NCBI GenBank assembly: GCA_005223375.1
Contig: RXOD01003951.1
Location: forward strand, 1 to 34,949
Source of the DNA: Amoebophrya sp. AT5.2
Taxonomy: Eukaryota > Sar > Dinophyceae > Syndiniales > Amoebophryaceae
Length of the DNA stretch: 34,949 bases
Direction: 5' to 3'
In this document: positions 11,001 to 21,757 of the stretch, in pieces
How positions within the stretch are numbered: the first letter of the stretch is position 1
How the letters are laid out: each line of letters begins with the position of its first letter
Notes under the pieces: generated by a model
What the model saw: only the letters and a program-made list of their open reading frames with translations
Told to the model about the DNA's origin: nothing
The model's database searches: none
Program-made: the position numbers and the translations under genes

Positions 11001-11616
11001 GAGTGGATACCTGAGGAGAGTCGTTTAGATTTATCATATACACGAAAGTCAGAATCTCATCGCATGTTGTCCCTCCCCACGAAGGCGAACAGGACAGCAA
11101 AGTTTTTTACACGGCCACGCAGAGCTTGCGACGGCGCAGCAGAGTGCGCGCATCCTCATCTTTTTTCTGTAGTTCTTCAAATCCCCCGAGAGCGTTCGAT
11201 ACAGGTTCGGGGTACGTACGTGCCTCGCATAGGCGAGACCCGCGCGCAGCGGTCTACCTGGAGCTTCTTTGAGCTCCGCAACTCGAAAAACTACATCTTC
11301 ATCAATTTCTATTTCACCTCCGGTACTTGCATGCTGCACGTACTAGACCTACACTTACACTTACTCCTACTCGTACATCCCCACGCCCACCCCCGAAAAT
11401 AGAGTAAAGTAAAGCGGTACAAAGCGTGCTCCCGAGGTAGAGTTTGTCTGCTGTGACGGCTGGGCATGGCGACCTTTTGAGGAAGAGTCTTTTTGCCTTC
11501 ATGTCGTACAGCTCGATGGTGGCATCCTTCGGGTAGAAGGTCAATTGGTAGCCGCGGATCAGCGACGCACCCCCATCGAACCACTCCGTCTTAAAGACGT
11601 AGCGCTCGTCGACCAT
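8040..11616 (-). CDS. NME7: NME7-type nucleoside diphosphate kinase (DM10 plus two NDK domains)
   Basis: Eight exons give 379 residues: 11616-11421, 11010-10891, 10043-9939, 9753-9624, 9387-9195, 9084-8874, 8707-8574 and 8090-8040. This is close to the length of animal NME7. The DM10 domain (YVFKTEWFDGGASLIRGYQL, FLKR) spans about residues 4-88. The first NDK domain begins at FALIKPDA and carries RNATHGSDS with His205. The second begins at LGIVKPHAIS and carries NAVHCTDLPEDG with His352. All junctions agree with both phase and family alignment, and the C-terminus resumes as EYFFNIL after the last intron. In other eukaryotes NME7 is a ciliary and gamma-tubulin-ring-associated protein, so a role in the flagellar axoneme or basal body is expected. 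The ATG at 11616 gives the usual short lead into DM10. A CTTGCAG acceptor just upstream suggests a spliced leader or 5' intron. The last intron is abnormal (see 8093-8570). Confidence 0.97.
8093..8570 (-). mobile_element. Introner-like element forming the last NME7 intron
   Basis: This 478-base block separates the LLEV and EYFFNIL codons of NME7. It is flanked by the exact 5-bp direct repeat AAGTC (minus strand, 8575-8571 and 8092-8088). Its ends are imperfect inverted repeats: each reads TATG inwards, then shares GGxCCA, GGT, GTAAGT and CTAA blocks over roughly 45-50 bases. About 14 of the first 21 bases match without gaps. The repeat means the exact junction cannot be read. GT...AA (exon end 8574) or TC...AG (exon end 8573) both restore the frame, but no choice gives GT...AG. 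Target-site duplication plus terminal inverted repeats is the mark of a DNA-transposon-like introner. The block encodes no transposase, so it would be non-autonomous. Confidence 0.72.
10044..10890 (-). repeat. Long NME7 intron with several hairpins and a repeated block
   Basis: This is the longest intron in the gene (847 bases, GTAAGA...CCCAG). It holds a perfect 11-bp inverted repeat gatttcaaagc / gctttgaaatc (10689-10699 and 10715-10725), a 13-bp stem with two mismatches (10492-10504 and 10517-10529), and a GCGCCCG/CGGGCGC hairpin (10258-10276). A C-rich block resembling ATGTACGNACNCC followed by CCCTTTT occurs near both ends (about 10232-10256 and 10782-10812). The motif GGTTCCA recurs near 10425, 10499 and 10599. 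It may contain a decayed, structured repeat. Confidence 0.6.
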
Positions 11617-12864
11617 CCTTCGACCTTGCTTTCCCTGCAAGAGCTACTCTCTAGCAGAAGCAGGAGCAGAATGAAGAAACAAAAAAACTACAAACAATAG
11701 TTGCGTTCGCTACACAAAAACATGTACTTGCTCATGCTCATGGTCATGGATGTGGTGAGAGGGTAGGTGGAATCAAACTATTTCTATTCATTGCTCCGAT
11801 CATTCTCGCTGCCCTAGCTACTTGCTTTCATCTGCTGACACGCTCTTCGATCGCGGTCGATGTCGATTCACTGCTCCTCAGGGTTGTTCACTCGCTATAT
11901 CAATGTGCAAAGAAGAAAATCGTACTAGAAACACAGCAGCTGCAACTACACGCGCGAACAACTGCAGCGAAATTCAAACGCCGTCGCTCGTTCCAGGGCA
12001 ATTCGAACTGGTTCCTCGTTCCCTTGGCGTTTCCTTATCGTTACCGCTACCGCTAGCTGCCACTAGTAGCAGCGCTTATCGTATTCAGCTGCGCATCGCG
12101 TACTTACTTAGTCAATGGATGCTTGGTCGTGGCGGGGCGTTGCGCCTTTCTTGTTTCTTATATCTCTCTCTTGCGGCCACTGCCGCATGATTCTGATCGA
12201 TGACTGAAGACAAGATCATCTGCAAACCGAAGCTGTGGACAATACACGTGCCTCACTTACATACTCAGAAGCAGCGTGGACAATATACATTTCTACGTCC
12301 TGGTCATGTGTTGTGTTTGTTGCTGTCGGACGGTAGCTGTTGAGATAGTAAGTACGAATCTGCCCACGCCAACCCAACCACATCACTACATAAATGAATC
12401 AGTACCAGTGACTGAGTAAGTCACAAGTGCTGCTACCACGTGCTGAGCAACTGAGCTAAGGGTGGAGCATGTACATGTAACCGTCCGTCAGATGCCACAA
12501 CAAACCATGAACCAAATCGATCCCGATCTATTCTACAATCCAGCACTTGGAATTTAAGGGGCTACCGTCTGAGCGAGTGGAAGCGAATGCGGCGAAAGGC
12601 CGCGAAACCACAAACAACGAAGCATGGAGTCAAGAATAAAGTGCTCAAGCTGGTGGTTCTGTTTGCAGCTGCGTTCGCAGCAGACTAATAGAGAAGTTCA
12701 GCTAAATGGATAAGTAATTCAAGTTTCAGGTGGGTCCCACGGATGGAAGCGACTACAAGAAAGACAGACGAGTGTCAGAAATGAAAGTATCCTAGACCTT
12801 AATCTCCACTTTCTGGAAGTATGAAGGAGGCACGTTTATCAATAAGAGTTTCGTTTGCAATTTA
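11617..12864. other. Intergenic upstream of NME7
   Basis: This lies between the stop of the large membrane protein gene and the NME7 ATG. The plus-strand frame at 11822-12190 has no start context or composition that persuades me. Nothing else is recognised. Short ACTA/AGCTAC-type tracts are frequent. Confidence 0.5.
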
Positions 12865-15800
12865 TTACAGCTCGCGCTCGGCTCTGCTATCTCTATCGTG
12901 GAATGCGTCTGCGTCTCCTTCACCGCTCTCATGACCCAAATGCTCAGCCAGCGACAGGTTGCGAAGGTAATCGCTCAGGGATGTACTCAGTTCTACACAC
13001 CGCTTCGATTTGCAGTGCCGCAGCAGATCCGTGATGGGCTCAACGTGCAGGCGCGTCGCGAGAAGATTTTCTGTCTTGGTCAGCAGCGCGTGTAACCAAT
13101 CTACCAACCCGGCCTCGATCTGTTTTTTATTTTTTCAACGAAGCATCCATGATGTTGCGTAGCTCCTGTTGCTGTTCATCCACATCCTTAGCCTGACTCT
13201 AGATAGGAGGGCAAAGCGATGTCAGGCACCACTCTCTTCACAGAGAACAGAACAAGTTCTTGCATTTTTGAAGAACGTTCTAAGGCGGGCAACGCAATAT
13301 AATCATCAACACCCCATAGCCATACAGTAGAAACGGCACCTCCCGCAGCACGCTCCTTGTTGACGCCTTCGCTTGGTTCCAGGACAGATGAGATGGCTTC
13401 TCGCCTCCCAGAAGTGTTAGGGAGAAGGTTGCGAGCTTTTCCGGGATCCTCTCTTGCTTCACCACGATGCTATCCCAGATCTCCTCGTGCGAATGCTGGT
13501 CACTGGACGAGTCCACGTTGTTTATCCTCAGCACGATGAAGCCCCCAACCTCGGCCCGCGTGACCACCTCTGCGCCGAAACGCTCCACAAATTTTACTGT
13601 GGTCCGTTCCGGACTGCTTGCGTGCTGCGCCTGCGCCTGGGCTGATCCTGATGCTGATCCTAATGATCCTGAAGATGTGCCCTGCTTCTCTCGCAGAAAC
13701 TGGTGCAGTCCGCTGTCGACTCCCGGCCAGGCCGACGGGGAGAAGATCTCCATCAAGGTTCCGCGGAAGGTCGGACCATACGGCGAGTGCTCGGGGTTCG
13801 CCTTCAGCGACGTGTCACCATCGCTCCACTCGAACCAGGCTTCGCCTACTTTCACGGGTGCAACCAGCCAGACGCTGTTCGTGACGTTGATGCCGTTGTG
13901 GGGCCCGTCGCCGTTGCTCATCGCGTCGAATTGCTGCTGGTGGTGCAGAAGCTCGTTCACGTTGAGGACGACGTTCTTCATCCCGTGAGGAAACCTGGCG
14001 GTGCGGTTCACTGAAGAAGCCCCTGCCCTAGAAGCTGCAGAAGAAGTAGTAGATGTAATTATCGACTCAAGCGCTATGCGCTGCTGCGGCGTCGCAGCGC
14101 CAGCGCCGTGCTGGTCGCTGCGGTCGGCCTTTCGCACGAGGCGCATGGCATCCTCGAACGCGTCCGGCACTAGATCTTCTCGTCTGCTTCTCTTCCCGGA
14201 AACTGTGCGCCCCGACGCGCACGAAAGCTGGGCCATGCTCCCGCGCTTCCTCTGCGTCAGAATCTGCCGCCTCAGCCTGGGGCCCGCGCGGTCAAAGCCG
14301 CGGCCAAGCGAGTCGATCGTCAGCTCATCGCTGGTTTCCGGGTCGACCAGAATGTGATTGGTACTTGAAAGCAGCAGCGGATTTACGCTTGCGGCCTCGG
14401 CAGGAAGTGTTGTCGAGTGCTCGAAGACGTGCGAACTGTGCGAAGAAGTTGAAGATGAGCTCGACCTCGAAATCCTAGTCGTGGTGCCTCCTTGCGACAC
14501 CTCGGAGGATTGTTCCTGCGACGTCGATGTGCTGGTGTACTCCTCTGCTATGGTTCTCCTGCTTCCATCTGCTACTCCCGTTTGTGTCTCGAAGCTGCTC
14601 GATGACGACGACGATGCCAACGATCTGCTCATCCGACTTCCCTCCGTGGCCATGTGGTCCGGATGCTGCACCGCACCTTCTACGCGCGAGTGGGAGCGGT
14701 GGTGGTCCTCTTCCAGGTCCAACGAGGAGGCCGACAATGTGCTCGCCGCTGCTGCTCGCGGGCTCGGCGGATTTATCGCGGCCGAGGAGCTCCCTGTTCC
14801 TGCAGCTCCCTCACCGTTTACGATAGCCGGCGCGCCATTTAGTGCGTGACGCTTGGAATAATGGTCCCCCATCCGCTGGTACATGACGCGGGGACTACCG
14901 AGAATCGGATTTATGCTCGCTGGATCCGGCTCGCCGCCCTTATGGCTTGACGAGGTCGTAGCTGCAGCAGGTTGTGTCTCCCGCGTCACACTCCCACTCG
15001 CAGAAGCTTCCTGTTGTCCTTCATGGTCGTTGCCACGTACCATCAGGGTCGATTTCTGCTGGACGAAGCTCCGATCGTGGTTCCAACCGCCGGCCTGCCC
15101 ATCTGCGAGTGTTGTTTTGATAATTGGTCGTTCAAAACCAAAAGGCACTGATTTTTGCTTTTGTCGTGCAGCTAGAGATAGCATCAACGAGTTAGTTTGC
15201 ATTGACAATGAACTGGTTGATATGAAAAAAAATAAAATTTCAAAGCCTAAACTATGATTTTGGGTACTGCTTCCTCCGTTCCTGTTCCCTGCATCCGCGT
15301 CTCGTCGATCCACCTGGCGGTCGACGTCTGTCTCACTGGAGTAAACCGGTGTTTTCGGCGTGATGTAGATGCCGCCCCTGCTATCCACATGAATGCCATT
15401 GTACCGTTCCCGCGTCTCGTAGTATCGCTCGTAGTATTCGTCCTCGTACCGATTGCCGCGCGAAGCGGGAGTGTAAGCCGCCTGTCGTGAGGAAGTTGTT
15501 TGTCGATGTAAAAGTAAATGTAGTTCCAGGATTGTTCCATAGTATACTACTTGCGGTTGCGACGTCATGAAAAATAACATAAACATAGTGAGACGACCGG
15601 CGCGGGCGCCATCAAACTCCAGCAATACAGGTCGCCCTGCGCCAGGAATCGAAGACGCATCGCTTCTATCCACGTGATGACCTCCGCCACCTGCGGCGAC
15701 GTTTATCCTGCCGTGATCAACGACGCCAGCTGGCGGAGAGTGGTGCAGCGCCGTTCCCACCTGGTGCACCACCTCTTTGCATGCTGCGTTACTTTGGCTC

Positions 15801-16051
15801 ACCGAGTACAGGGATATCACCACTGCTGAAAGCGACAGCCCGATGTTCACCAGTATCAAAAACGACAAGCATATCAGCGCGTTCGTGAAGTCACGCTGCT
15901 GACGTGCGGCGGACTTCAATGCAGAACCGGGGGTGGAGGAGCTCTGGTCAGCGCCCCAGACATACTTCGATTGGTGCTGCAAACTGTGAAAACTCCGTGC
16001 GTGCGAATACATCCGGTTAGCGCTCGCAGGGTCCATTTTATTCGTCATCAT
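12865..16051 (-). CDS. Large single-pass membrane protein, unknown family
   Basis: Proposed exons are 16051-15268, 15102-13313 and 13198-12865. The N-terminus is soluble. A strong hydrophobic helix follows at about residues 56-82 (ALICLSFLILVNIGLSLSAV), then a long Ser/Thr/Arg-rich region. A more ordered stretch includes VWLVAPVKVGEAWFEWSDGD and VERFGAEVVTRAEVGGFIVL. The last exon is helical and charged (EQQQELRNIMDASLKK, then VDWLHALLTKTENLLATRL). The intron 15103-15267 is a multiple of three and open, so an unspliced frame reads straight through it. A second 69-base in-frame intron (15482-15550, GTAGTA...ACAG) is possible. In the last exon the frame is broken at 13123-13135, where the minus strand reads A6-T-A6; dropping one base joins the two coding-like halves. 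The acceptor at 13199 follows a good pyrimidine tract. The donor GTGTTG at 13312 is weaker. I know no homologue. Confidence 0.62.
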
Positions 16052-16481
16052 TTACAGGTCGAGGGGACGTGAAGGCGAAGGAGCACGCGTTGGCGATCGC
16101 GGCATAGTTGTAACGAAGAACGACCGACAGCAGCGAAGCTGCAGCGAGGCGCCTATCTTGTTTTTGGAAGTGACGAAAGAGCAGCTTCAGGGCGGCGGCT
16201 TGGTCCTCTCGCATGAAGTTCAACTGTAATCAAAAAACATCTTTCTAAAGAAAAAAACAAGCTATAGCTAGAAAACGGTTGCACGGGGGATGGTGGCGGT
16301 AGCGCTAGCGCTAGCGCCGGACGTGTTCATAAATGATGTCACATTATCACTGTCGGCATCTTCCACGTCAGGCAACTAGCACAACCAGTGCAACGCGTGG
16401 CGTTTTGATGTAAGAAAGATGCTACCTGCCGCAAACACTCACGGCAACAAAGAATACGGCGCTGGCGCCCTGAGCGTGAGC
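16038..16481 (-). CDS. 3' exons of an unidentified gene, helical C-terminus
   Basis: Two exons fit together: 16481-16426 and 16223-16038, joined by a GTAGCA...TTACAG intron with a T-rich tract, in phase 0. They encode CCRECLRQ followed by LNFMREDQAAALKLLFRHFQ and LLSVVLRYNYAAIANACSFA, ending at TAA 16040-16038. The sequence looks like packed helices but matches no family I recognise. The first listed exon starts in phase 1, so more exons lie upstream. A candidate is 16614-16559 (ITKNNFLALPAQKMQDSLR), after a TTTGCAACAG acceptor and before a GTGATA donor; this is weak. The last codons overlap the ATG of the next gene by 14 bases, which is odd for separate eukaryotic genes and could mean the two are one gene with an indel. 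Confidence 0.5.
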
Positions 16482-16559
16482 CTGATCGCTTTATAAGTGG
16501 GTAAGAACGTGTACGTAGGCGAAAAAATATATCATGGCCATGGCGTATCACATCTTAGA

Positions 16560-18054
16560 GAGTCTTGCATTTTCTGGGCGGGCAGCGCCAGGAAATTATT
16601 TTTCGTGATCCTGTTGCAAATCAAAAATAGCGAAAATTGCATTCACCAAATTCGAGGGACTGGCCGCGACTACATTAATTTCAATTTATTTCCTCGAAGC
16701 AGGTCGGCCCGCCGTTGCCGGCCCAGCCGCGTACACCGACTAGATGGAAGGATGCGGATTAAATTGAATGTTTGAGCACCGGCTCTTGGTGCACCAGATT
16801 CTTCAGTTGCTACAACGACTACGACCGAAGCAAATCGACGGAAGCTATAAATCAAGCGAGCTCGTCAGAGGTGCAACACAGTATTCCTTCGGGGACAGCA
16901 TCGTGCGGTGACCTCTCTCTTTCGCTCTCGGTAACCTCTTTCTCGAGCGCTAGCGCGCATGCGTCATCCTTATCCTCGACTGTACTACAGGTGAACCGAT
17001 GTCACTCATGATCGAACAAACAGAAACACGTCTTCCTCTTCTTGGACAGCATTTCTACAACCGAAAATTTCTAGTAGAGCGCGCCTGTATGCTCATGCTG
17101 CAGGAGCTGGAGCTGGCTCTACTAGATTATATTTCATCGTGGTGTAATATATCGGTTGTACATTTATCTGATCTCAAGTTCGACTTACAGAGAAAGCCAT
17201 AGCATGCCGGCCTTCCGAATGCGTTCCTTTTTACGGGTTCTCGCGATTGCGATTGCTGCTCGGTTTAGCATACATCGTGTTGCAAACTGTTCCAAACCTG
17301 CGTAGCGGTCTTGCTCGATGCGCGAAAATCCATCCCCGACGGAGAGGATCAATCATAATTGCGCGGCAAGCCTAAGTCCAAACAAAGTCCACCGTTGTAG
17401 AAGAGATTGATTGTAAAAGTAGATGAGTCGTGTCCATCCGTTCTGAGGTATATTCATTTTACTGTGTTTGTCAGTAAGCGGGCCTACTAGAAGAGCTGGT
17501 GCCTATGTTCTTGTTTTAACCACCTATACACGACTCCATGTAAATCGCATGAAAACTTCATGATATCATGCATGAAGCGAGTAAGGAGGCGTAGAGCGCT
17601 TTTCATCGCGGAAGATGACGACACACGTTTACAATTCCGTCCATGAAAACCGAGTTCTAGTCGTAGCGGAAGGCCAAGTTGTACTTGGTTTTTTCATCCC
17701 GACAAGCTCAGACGAAAGTAAGAACGAAGTCCTACTCATTTCAGAGATTGACAGGCGAACTAGTTCCTGAGAAGGACGAGAAGCTTGTGAATGTGATCGC
17801 GTAAGGAAAAGAAGAGGAAAAAGCGTACTAGGATTTGACGCGAGCACGAGCGGGACTGATATTACTGCTTCCCAGAAACAAAGCGGCCAGCGCCACTCGC
17901 GTCTGCTGGCCAACACCAAAGAGTCACCAATTAAATAGCCCACCAACTACAAAATTCGAGTGCTTCCTGTGGCCCGCCCGAGTGCTAGTCACGACAATCC
18001 AGTAGCTTTATACCCTTCTCGAAAGAAAACGATTGGGCTAGCAATCTTGGGTAC
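16560..18054. other. Unresolved stretch, possible short exons
   Basis: No long coding frame is present. On the minus strand, a frame at about 17788-17629 follows a CCTTCTCAG acceptor and reads ELVRLSISEMSRTSF onward to a TAA. It could be a terminal exon of the small gene at 18347-18055 if a 16-base microexon near 17974 is used. Around 16810-16780 the frame TEESGAPRA sits between AG and GT. Neither is certain. Confidence 0.35.
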
Positions 18055-18347
18055 TTACGTATAGCTTGTGGTATGAGAAATGGAGTTCTTCATGATCCTG
18101 CCGCCAGCACAACCGCATCCATTATTTTCTCGGATACAAGAAAAGAAGAAGTCCCTTCCTCGTGAAAGTGAGGAGCCGGGCATCTTGCCTGCGAGGCAAA
18201 ACACTTCTGAGACCTCTATCGCATTTCCATATGTGGTCCTGTGGAGGTGTGTTTGCAAATACGTACGGCTACGTCGGATCACCATCGGATCCCCTATACT
18301 TACAGAAGGCAGGATTCAGAATCATGATTTAAGCTTTCAGCATCCAT
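18055..18347 (-). CDS. Small Cys-containing protein, two exons
   Basis: Exons are 18347-18304 and 18238-18055, joined by a 65-base GTAAGT...CCACAG intron in phase 2. The start MDAESLNHDSESCLL is an ATG 15 bases inside an exon that opens with a CCATAG acceptor. That would suit a trans-spliced or 5'-intron leader. The second exon encodes VFCLAGKMPGSSL, then RENNGCGCAGGRIMKNS, with four cysteines in total. At the end a perfect GTAAGT donor (18058-18053) contains the TAA, so the protein either stops after about 75 residues or splices on into the region below 18054. No family is recognised. Confidence 0.45.
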
Positions 18348-18535
18348 CAGTTCACGAGTCTGCTATGGAGGTGCTCCGGTCAATCCTAAACATCGTTTTT
18401 TCCGGCGTCCCGACTCGTTGCAGAGCAGCAGCTGCACCTGCACGACCTTCCGTATAGAATTAAAAACCTTTTTGCGCCGTTGGTTTGCAATTGCAGCCAC
18501 CCGCCGGTAACAAAGTATCCGCATCGATCCGGATC

Positions 18536-21500
18536 TTACGAAGAAGTGAAGGTGAACCCGCCTGGTCCAGCACCGATGGTTGGCATGTTGGAGGGCGTTT
18601 GGAGATGCAACCCTCGTCCGAATCTGCCTTCCGGCAGAAGCCCGCCGACACCAAGTCCCCCGCTCGGTGGGGCACCGCCTGCGCCTGCCCCGCCAAGGCC
18701 CCCGCCGACTCCGAGTAAGCCGTTCCCTGCCGTGCCGTCACCGGCACCGTTCAAGCCCGACACTAAATTCGGTACTTCCAGCTTTACCCCATTGGCGAGC
18801 TGTTCGAGGTTGTGGAAAATTCGTTGCTGACGATGGCAATGCGGGAGTCGCGCAAACGCGACAAGTGGTAGTGCTGAACAAGATGCTTAAGGTATGAACG
18901 CTCAACATAGAAGTTTAGCTCATGTATGTTCAACATAGAGCACCATCACGATTCATTGAAAGTTTCGATTTCAACTTCTCCAGCTGATAGATCGATAAGT
19001 AAGTCGACGTCGTACCGCTTCGTTTTTCTGCAGTCTCGGCATCGCCCGGAGTAGGCCTCCCTTCTGGTGCACGTAAGGCTGGAGTTGCTTTGCCAATTCC
19101 GCGTTCAGCTTCTTCTGGCTGAAATCTGGAAAGCCCGCGTAGGTATTCACCGTATTGTGCTCCGGAGGACCTGATGTGATGTTCTTGTTCCAGGGGTCGC
19201 GGCAATCTAAACCACAGTTGCGATACTCTCCGAATTTGAAAGTATAGTAGACGCACTTTTATTCCAGTTTATCTACTTCGTCTCTGAAGTCAATTATGGG
19301 TTGGAATTCGCCCTAAACAGCAGGTGAAGATCCAACATGATGTATTAATTTATAAATACTTACACGCCAAAAAATAAGTACATGCGAAATAGCGATCGAA
19401 ACACTGCTTGAGCTCGTTCACTGGCGATTCCTGATGGGAGGCTTGCAAGCTTCGCAGGAACTCACCCTTGTCGCATGGCCGGATGACTGCGTTGAAGGTC
19501 GACCCAATATCGCACATGACGAGGTGACCTGGTTTTTCGTTGCAATAATCGTAGACGCGATGCAGAACAAGCTGACTGAGGCGACAACACGCGGTTCTAC
19601 CACGCATCAAGGCCAAAAGGGTGTCCCTTGTTGTGGCGCGATCCAAATCGACATCGACAACTGTTCGTTCTTCTACGCATTTTTGCCTTTTGTTTTCCTT
19701 TTATTTCGCAATCAAAAACATAAAAAAACATTGTGCTGAAGCTGATTCAGCGTACGTCGCCGACTGTACCTGACTTGTCCAAGAGGATGTTGTCCGCCTT
19801 TCCGTCGCCCATTTTGCGCATGTGCTTGAGATAGTAGCGGTGGAACAACTGCGGAATCTGATGCCCGATCAGGTTTCTCATCGGGCCGAGTAGTTGAGCC
19901 TGGACATCTGCCGGAGCCTTGTCGTAAGCGCTTACGAGATCACGGATGTTGATGCAGCCCTCGACGAAATTAAGCACCACGATATCGTAGTACTTCGGCG
20001 CAGCGAGCCCTGAGTGCGTTCGGTTGACGTTGATGAAACCAGAACCAGATGCACCTCCGCCACCGCCTAATATAAACCTAAACGTCAAATAATGAATTAT
20101 TCGTATCATTTCATTGTACTTGATTGTCATGGTACCGTAGTCGTCATGTCGCGATTTCGACTTTTTGCTCTGCGATATGATTCCCCGGTAACTCGCGATG
20201 GGGAAGCTCACATTTCTGTCGTTCGGCAGATCGGGACACACCTTGCGCAGATACTCCGTCTCCACAGCCTCTCCCTGGCTCGCGCCGGGTAATTCGTTGC
20301 GGACCGCTATTACCTTTATCAGCAGCTTCCCCTGGGGGCCCGGACCGGTCATGATGAATTCGTGGTTTAGGCCGCCTCCCGCGAATTTCTTGATGTCTTC
20401 CGAATTGATAGGCTGGGACCGCAACGAGCCCCCGGAACCACCTTGAGAGATGAATCACGAATGAATAATGAAAGTTATTGCAATAAAGTATCTATACACT
20501 TTTTGTTTTCCTGTCTGTCTCTGTCCATGTCTTTCGTTTTCGAGAATGGAACTCCGTTCGCGACGTTGAATACTTGACAACTAGCCCCACGTGCTACGCC
20601 TTCAAGGTGCACATTGCCTTTGCAAGGCCCTGTCTACAAGAAGCTGGAGTCAAGTGGTCATCTTTTTCTTGAACGCAAAAAATGTATCGCGTACCGCGAA
20701 TTTCGGCCAGAAGAGTGCTCCAAAAGGATTTACTTTTTGATGCGCCCTTCGTGCTTCTCTGGAAGATCAGGTCCAGCGTCTCTTGCGGAAACACTTCCTT
20801 GATCTCCTGCGAGAAATCCGTAAAATCCCTCCGCAGAGGCCGGTTTATCGCCACCTTCGACACGTTGTCAATGATCTGCTGGTCCACGGTTTCAATTCGT
20901 CCTACGTTCTGGTTGTTTATCCAGCCGTCGAGCGTGTTTAGGTTTGCCCCTCTCGCGGAATTTGGCGGCATTTGCAAGCCGCCCGCACCAGCCCCCCCGT
21001 CCAACGGCAAAGAGCCGAGCATACCGCCGGCGCCAGTAGAAACCCGCCCCACGCCCGTCCCGACACCGTTGAGACCCGGCGCGGACAAGTTAAAACCGCC
21101 CGGACCGGGAATTGCGAGCCCGAGACCACCGGGAATCTCAAAGAACGGATTGTTGAAATCGACTTCGACGTCCCGCTTCGAGGAGCCGACCGACAGCTGG
21201 CCTTGGGCGGGAGGCTGTGGTAGTTGCGTTCTTTGATGTAGTAGCAGTAGCTGCAGATGCACCAGTAGAAGCAGTACTAGCTCAATCTATGTGACACGAT
21301 CCTTGTTTTTTTTTCATCGTCGCTGGTGTTCGCTGGCGCGGCGGTTGAATTGAGATGAGAAGTACATGTACATGTGTATTAGCGTCGTGCTTTACGCCGC
21401 GACCGTCTTCAAAAGAGAAGCGAGCACCTGTCCTCCCGACGAAGAGCCCACGCTACTCGTGTGCACCGGCAAAATTGTTTGCTCGATCCTTTCTTGCTCC

Positions 21501-21604
21501 CTCCTTTCGCGTCGTCGTTCTCGTTCCCGATCTCGATCCCTTGACGACGTCGCTGCGGCTGCCCCCCCTGGTTGGTCTTGGTGGAAGGGTATCGTGACGT
21601 CCAT
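18536..21604 (-). CDS. Divergent protein-kinase-like protein with Gly-rich arms
   Basis: Seven exons in consistent phase: 21604-21396, 21230-20695, 20441-20136, 20066-19770, 19660-19382, 19206-19016 and 18885-18536, giving about 722 residues. An Arg/Glu-rich segment and a Gly/Pro-rich region precede a kinase-like core: GKLLIKVIAV with a candidate ATP-binding Lys near residue 287; a possible helix-C Glu in GEAVETEYLRKV; a hinge-like DIVVLNFVEG; a catalytic-loop-like GDGKADNILLD near 435 (Asp, Lys and Asn in D-x-K-x-x-N spacing, but Met-Gly where His-Arg is usual); and CDIGST near 497 where DFG is expected. Activity is uncertain. Exon 5 could start at 19672 or 19669, and its donor could be 19363 instead of 19381. 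The frame breaks at an AAAA run (18816-18819); one extra base there links SNEF to LEQLANGVKLEVPNLV and a Gly-rich tail. The start may lie upstream, since the frame is open back to an acceptor at 21711. Confidence 0.68.
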
Positions 21605-21757
21605 CGTGTATCGATCTTGCGGACCCGGACCGGTGTTGACGTTATGCGCTTGCGACGGTAACCTGGGATTCGATTTGTGCGGGTAAACTGTTGCTGGTGG
21701 ATTGAGAAGCCTAGGTAACAGAAGAAGAAAAAGGAAAAAGACCGCTCAGTAGAGCTT

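Noticed and set aside
14358..14849. 163-codon plus-strand open frame
   Set aside because: It is antisense to the Ser-rich coding region of the membrane gene, has biased composition, and shows no splice or start context.
13280..16051. Taking the 923-codon frame as one unspliced exon
   Set aside because: It includes a Lys/Phe-rich stretch at 15103-15267 bounded by GTACCC and CGCAG, which is better read as an in-frame intron. The residues after 13313 also look non-coding.
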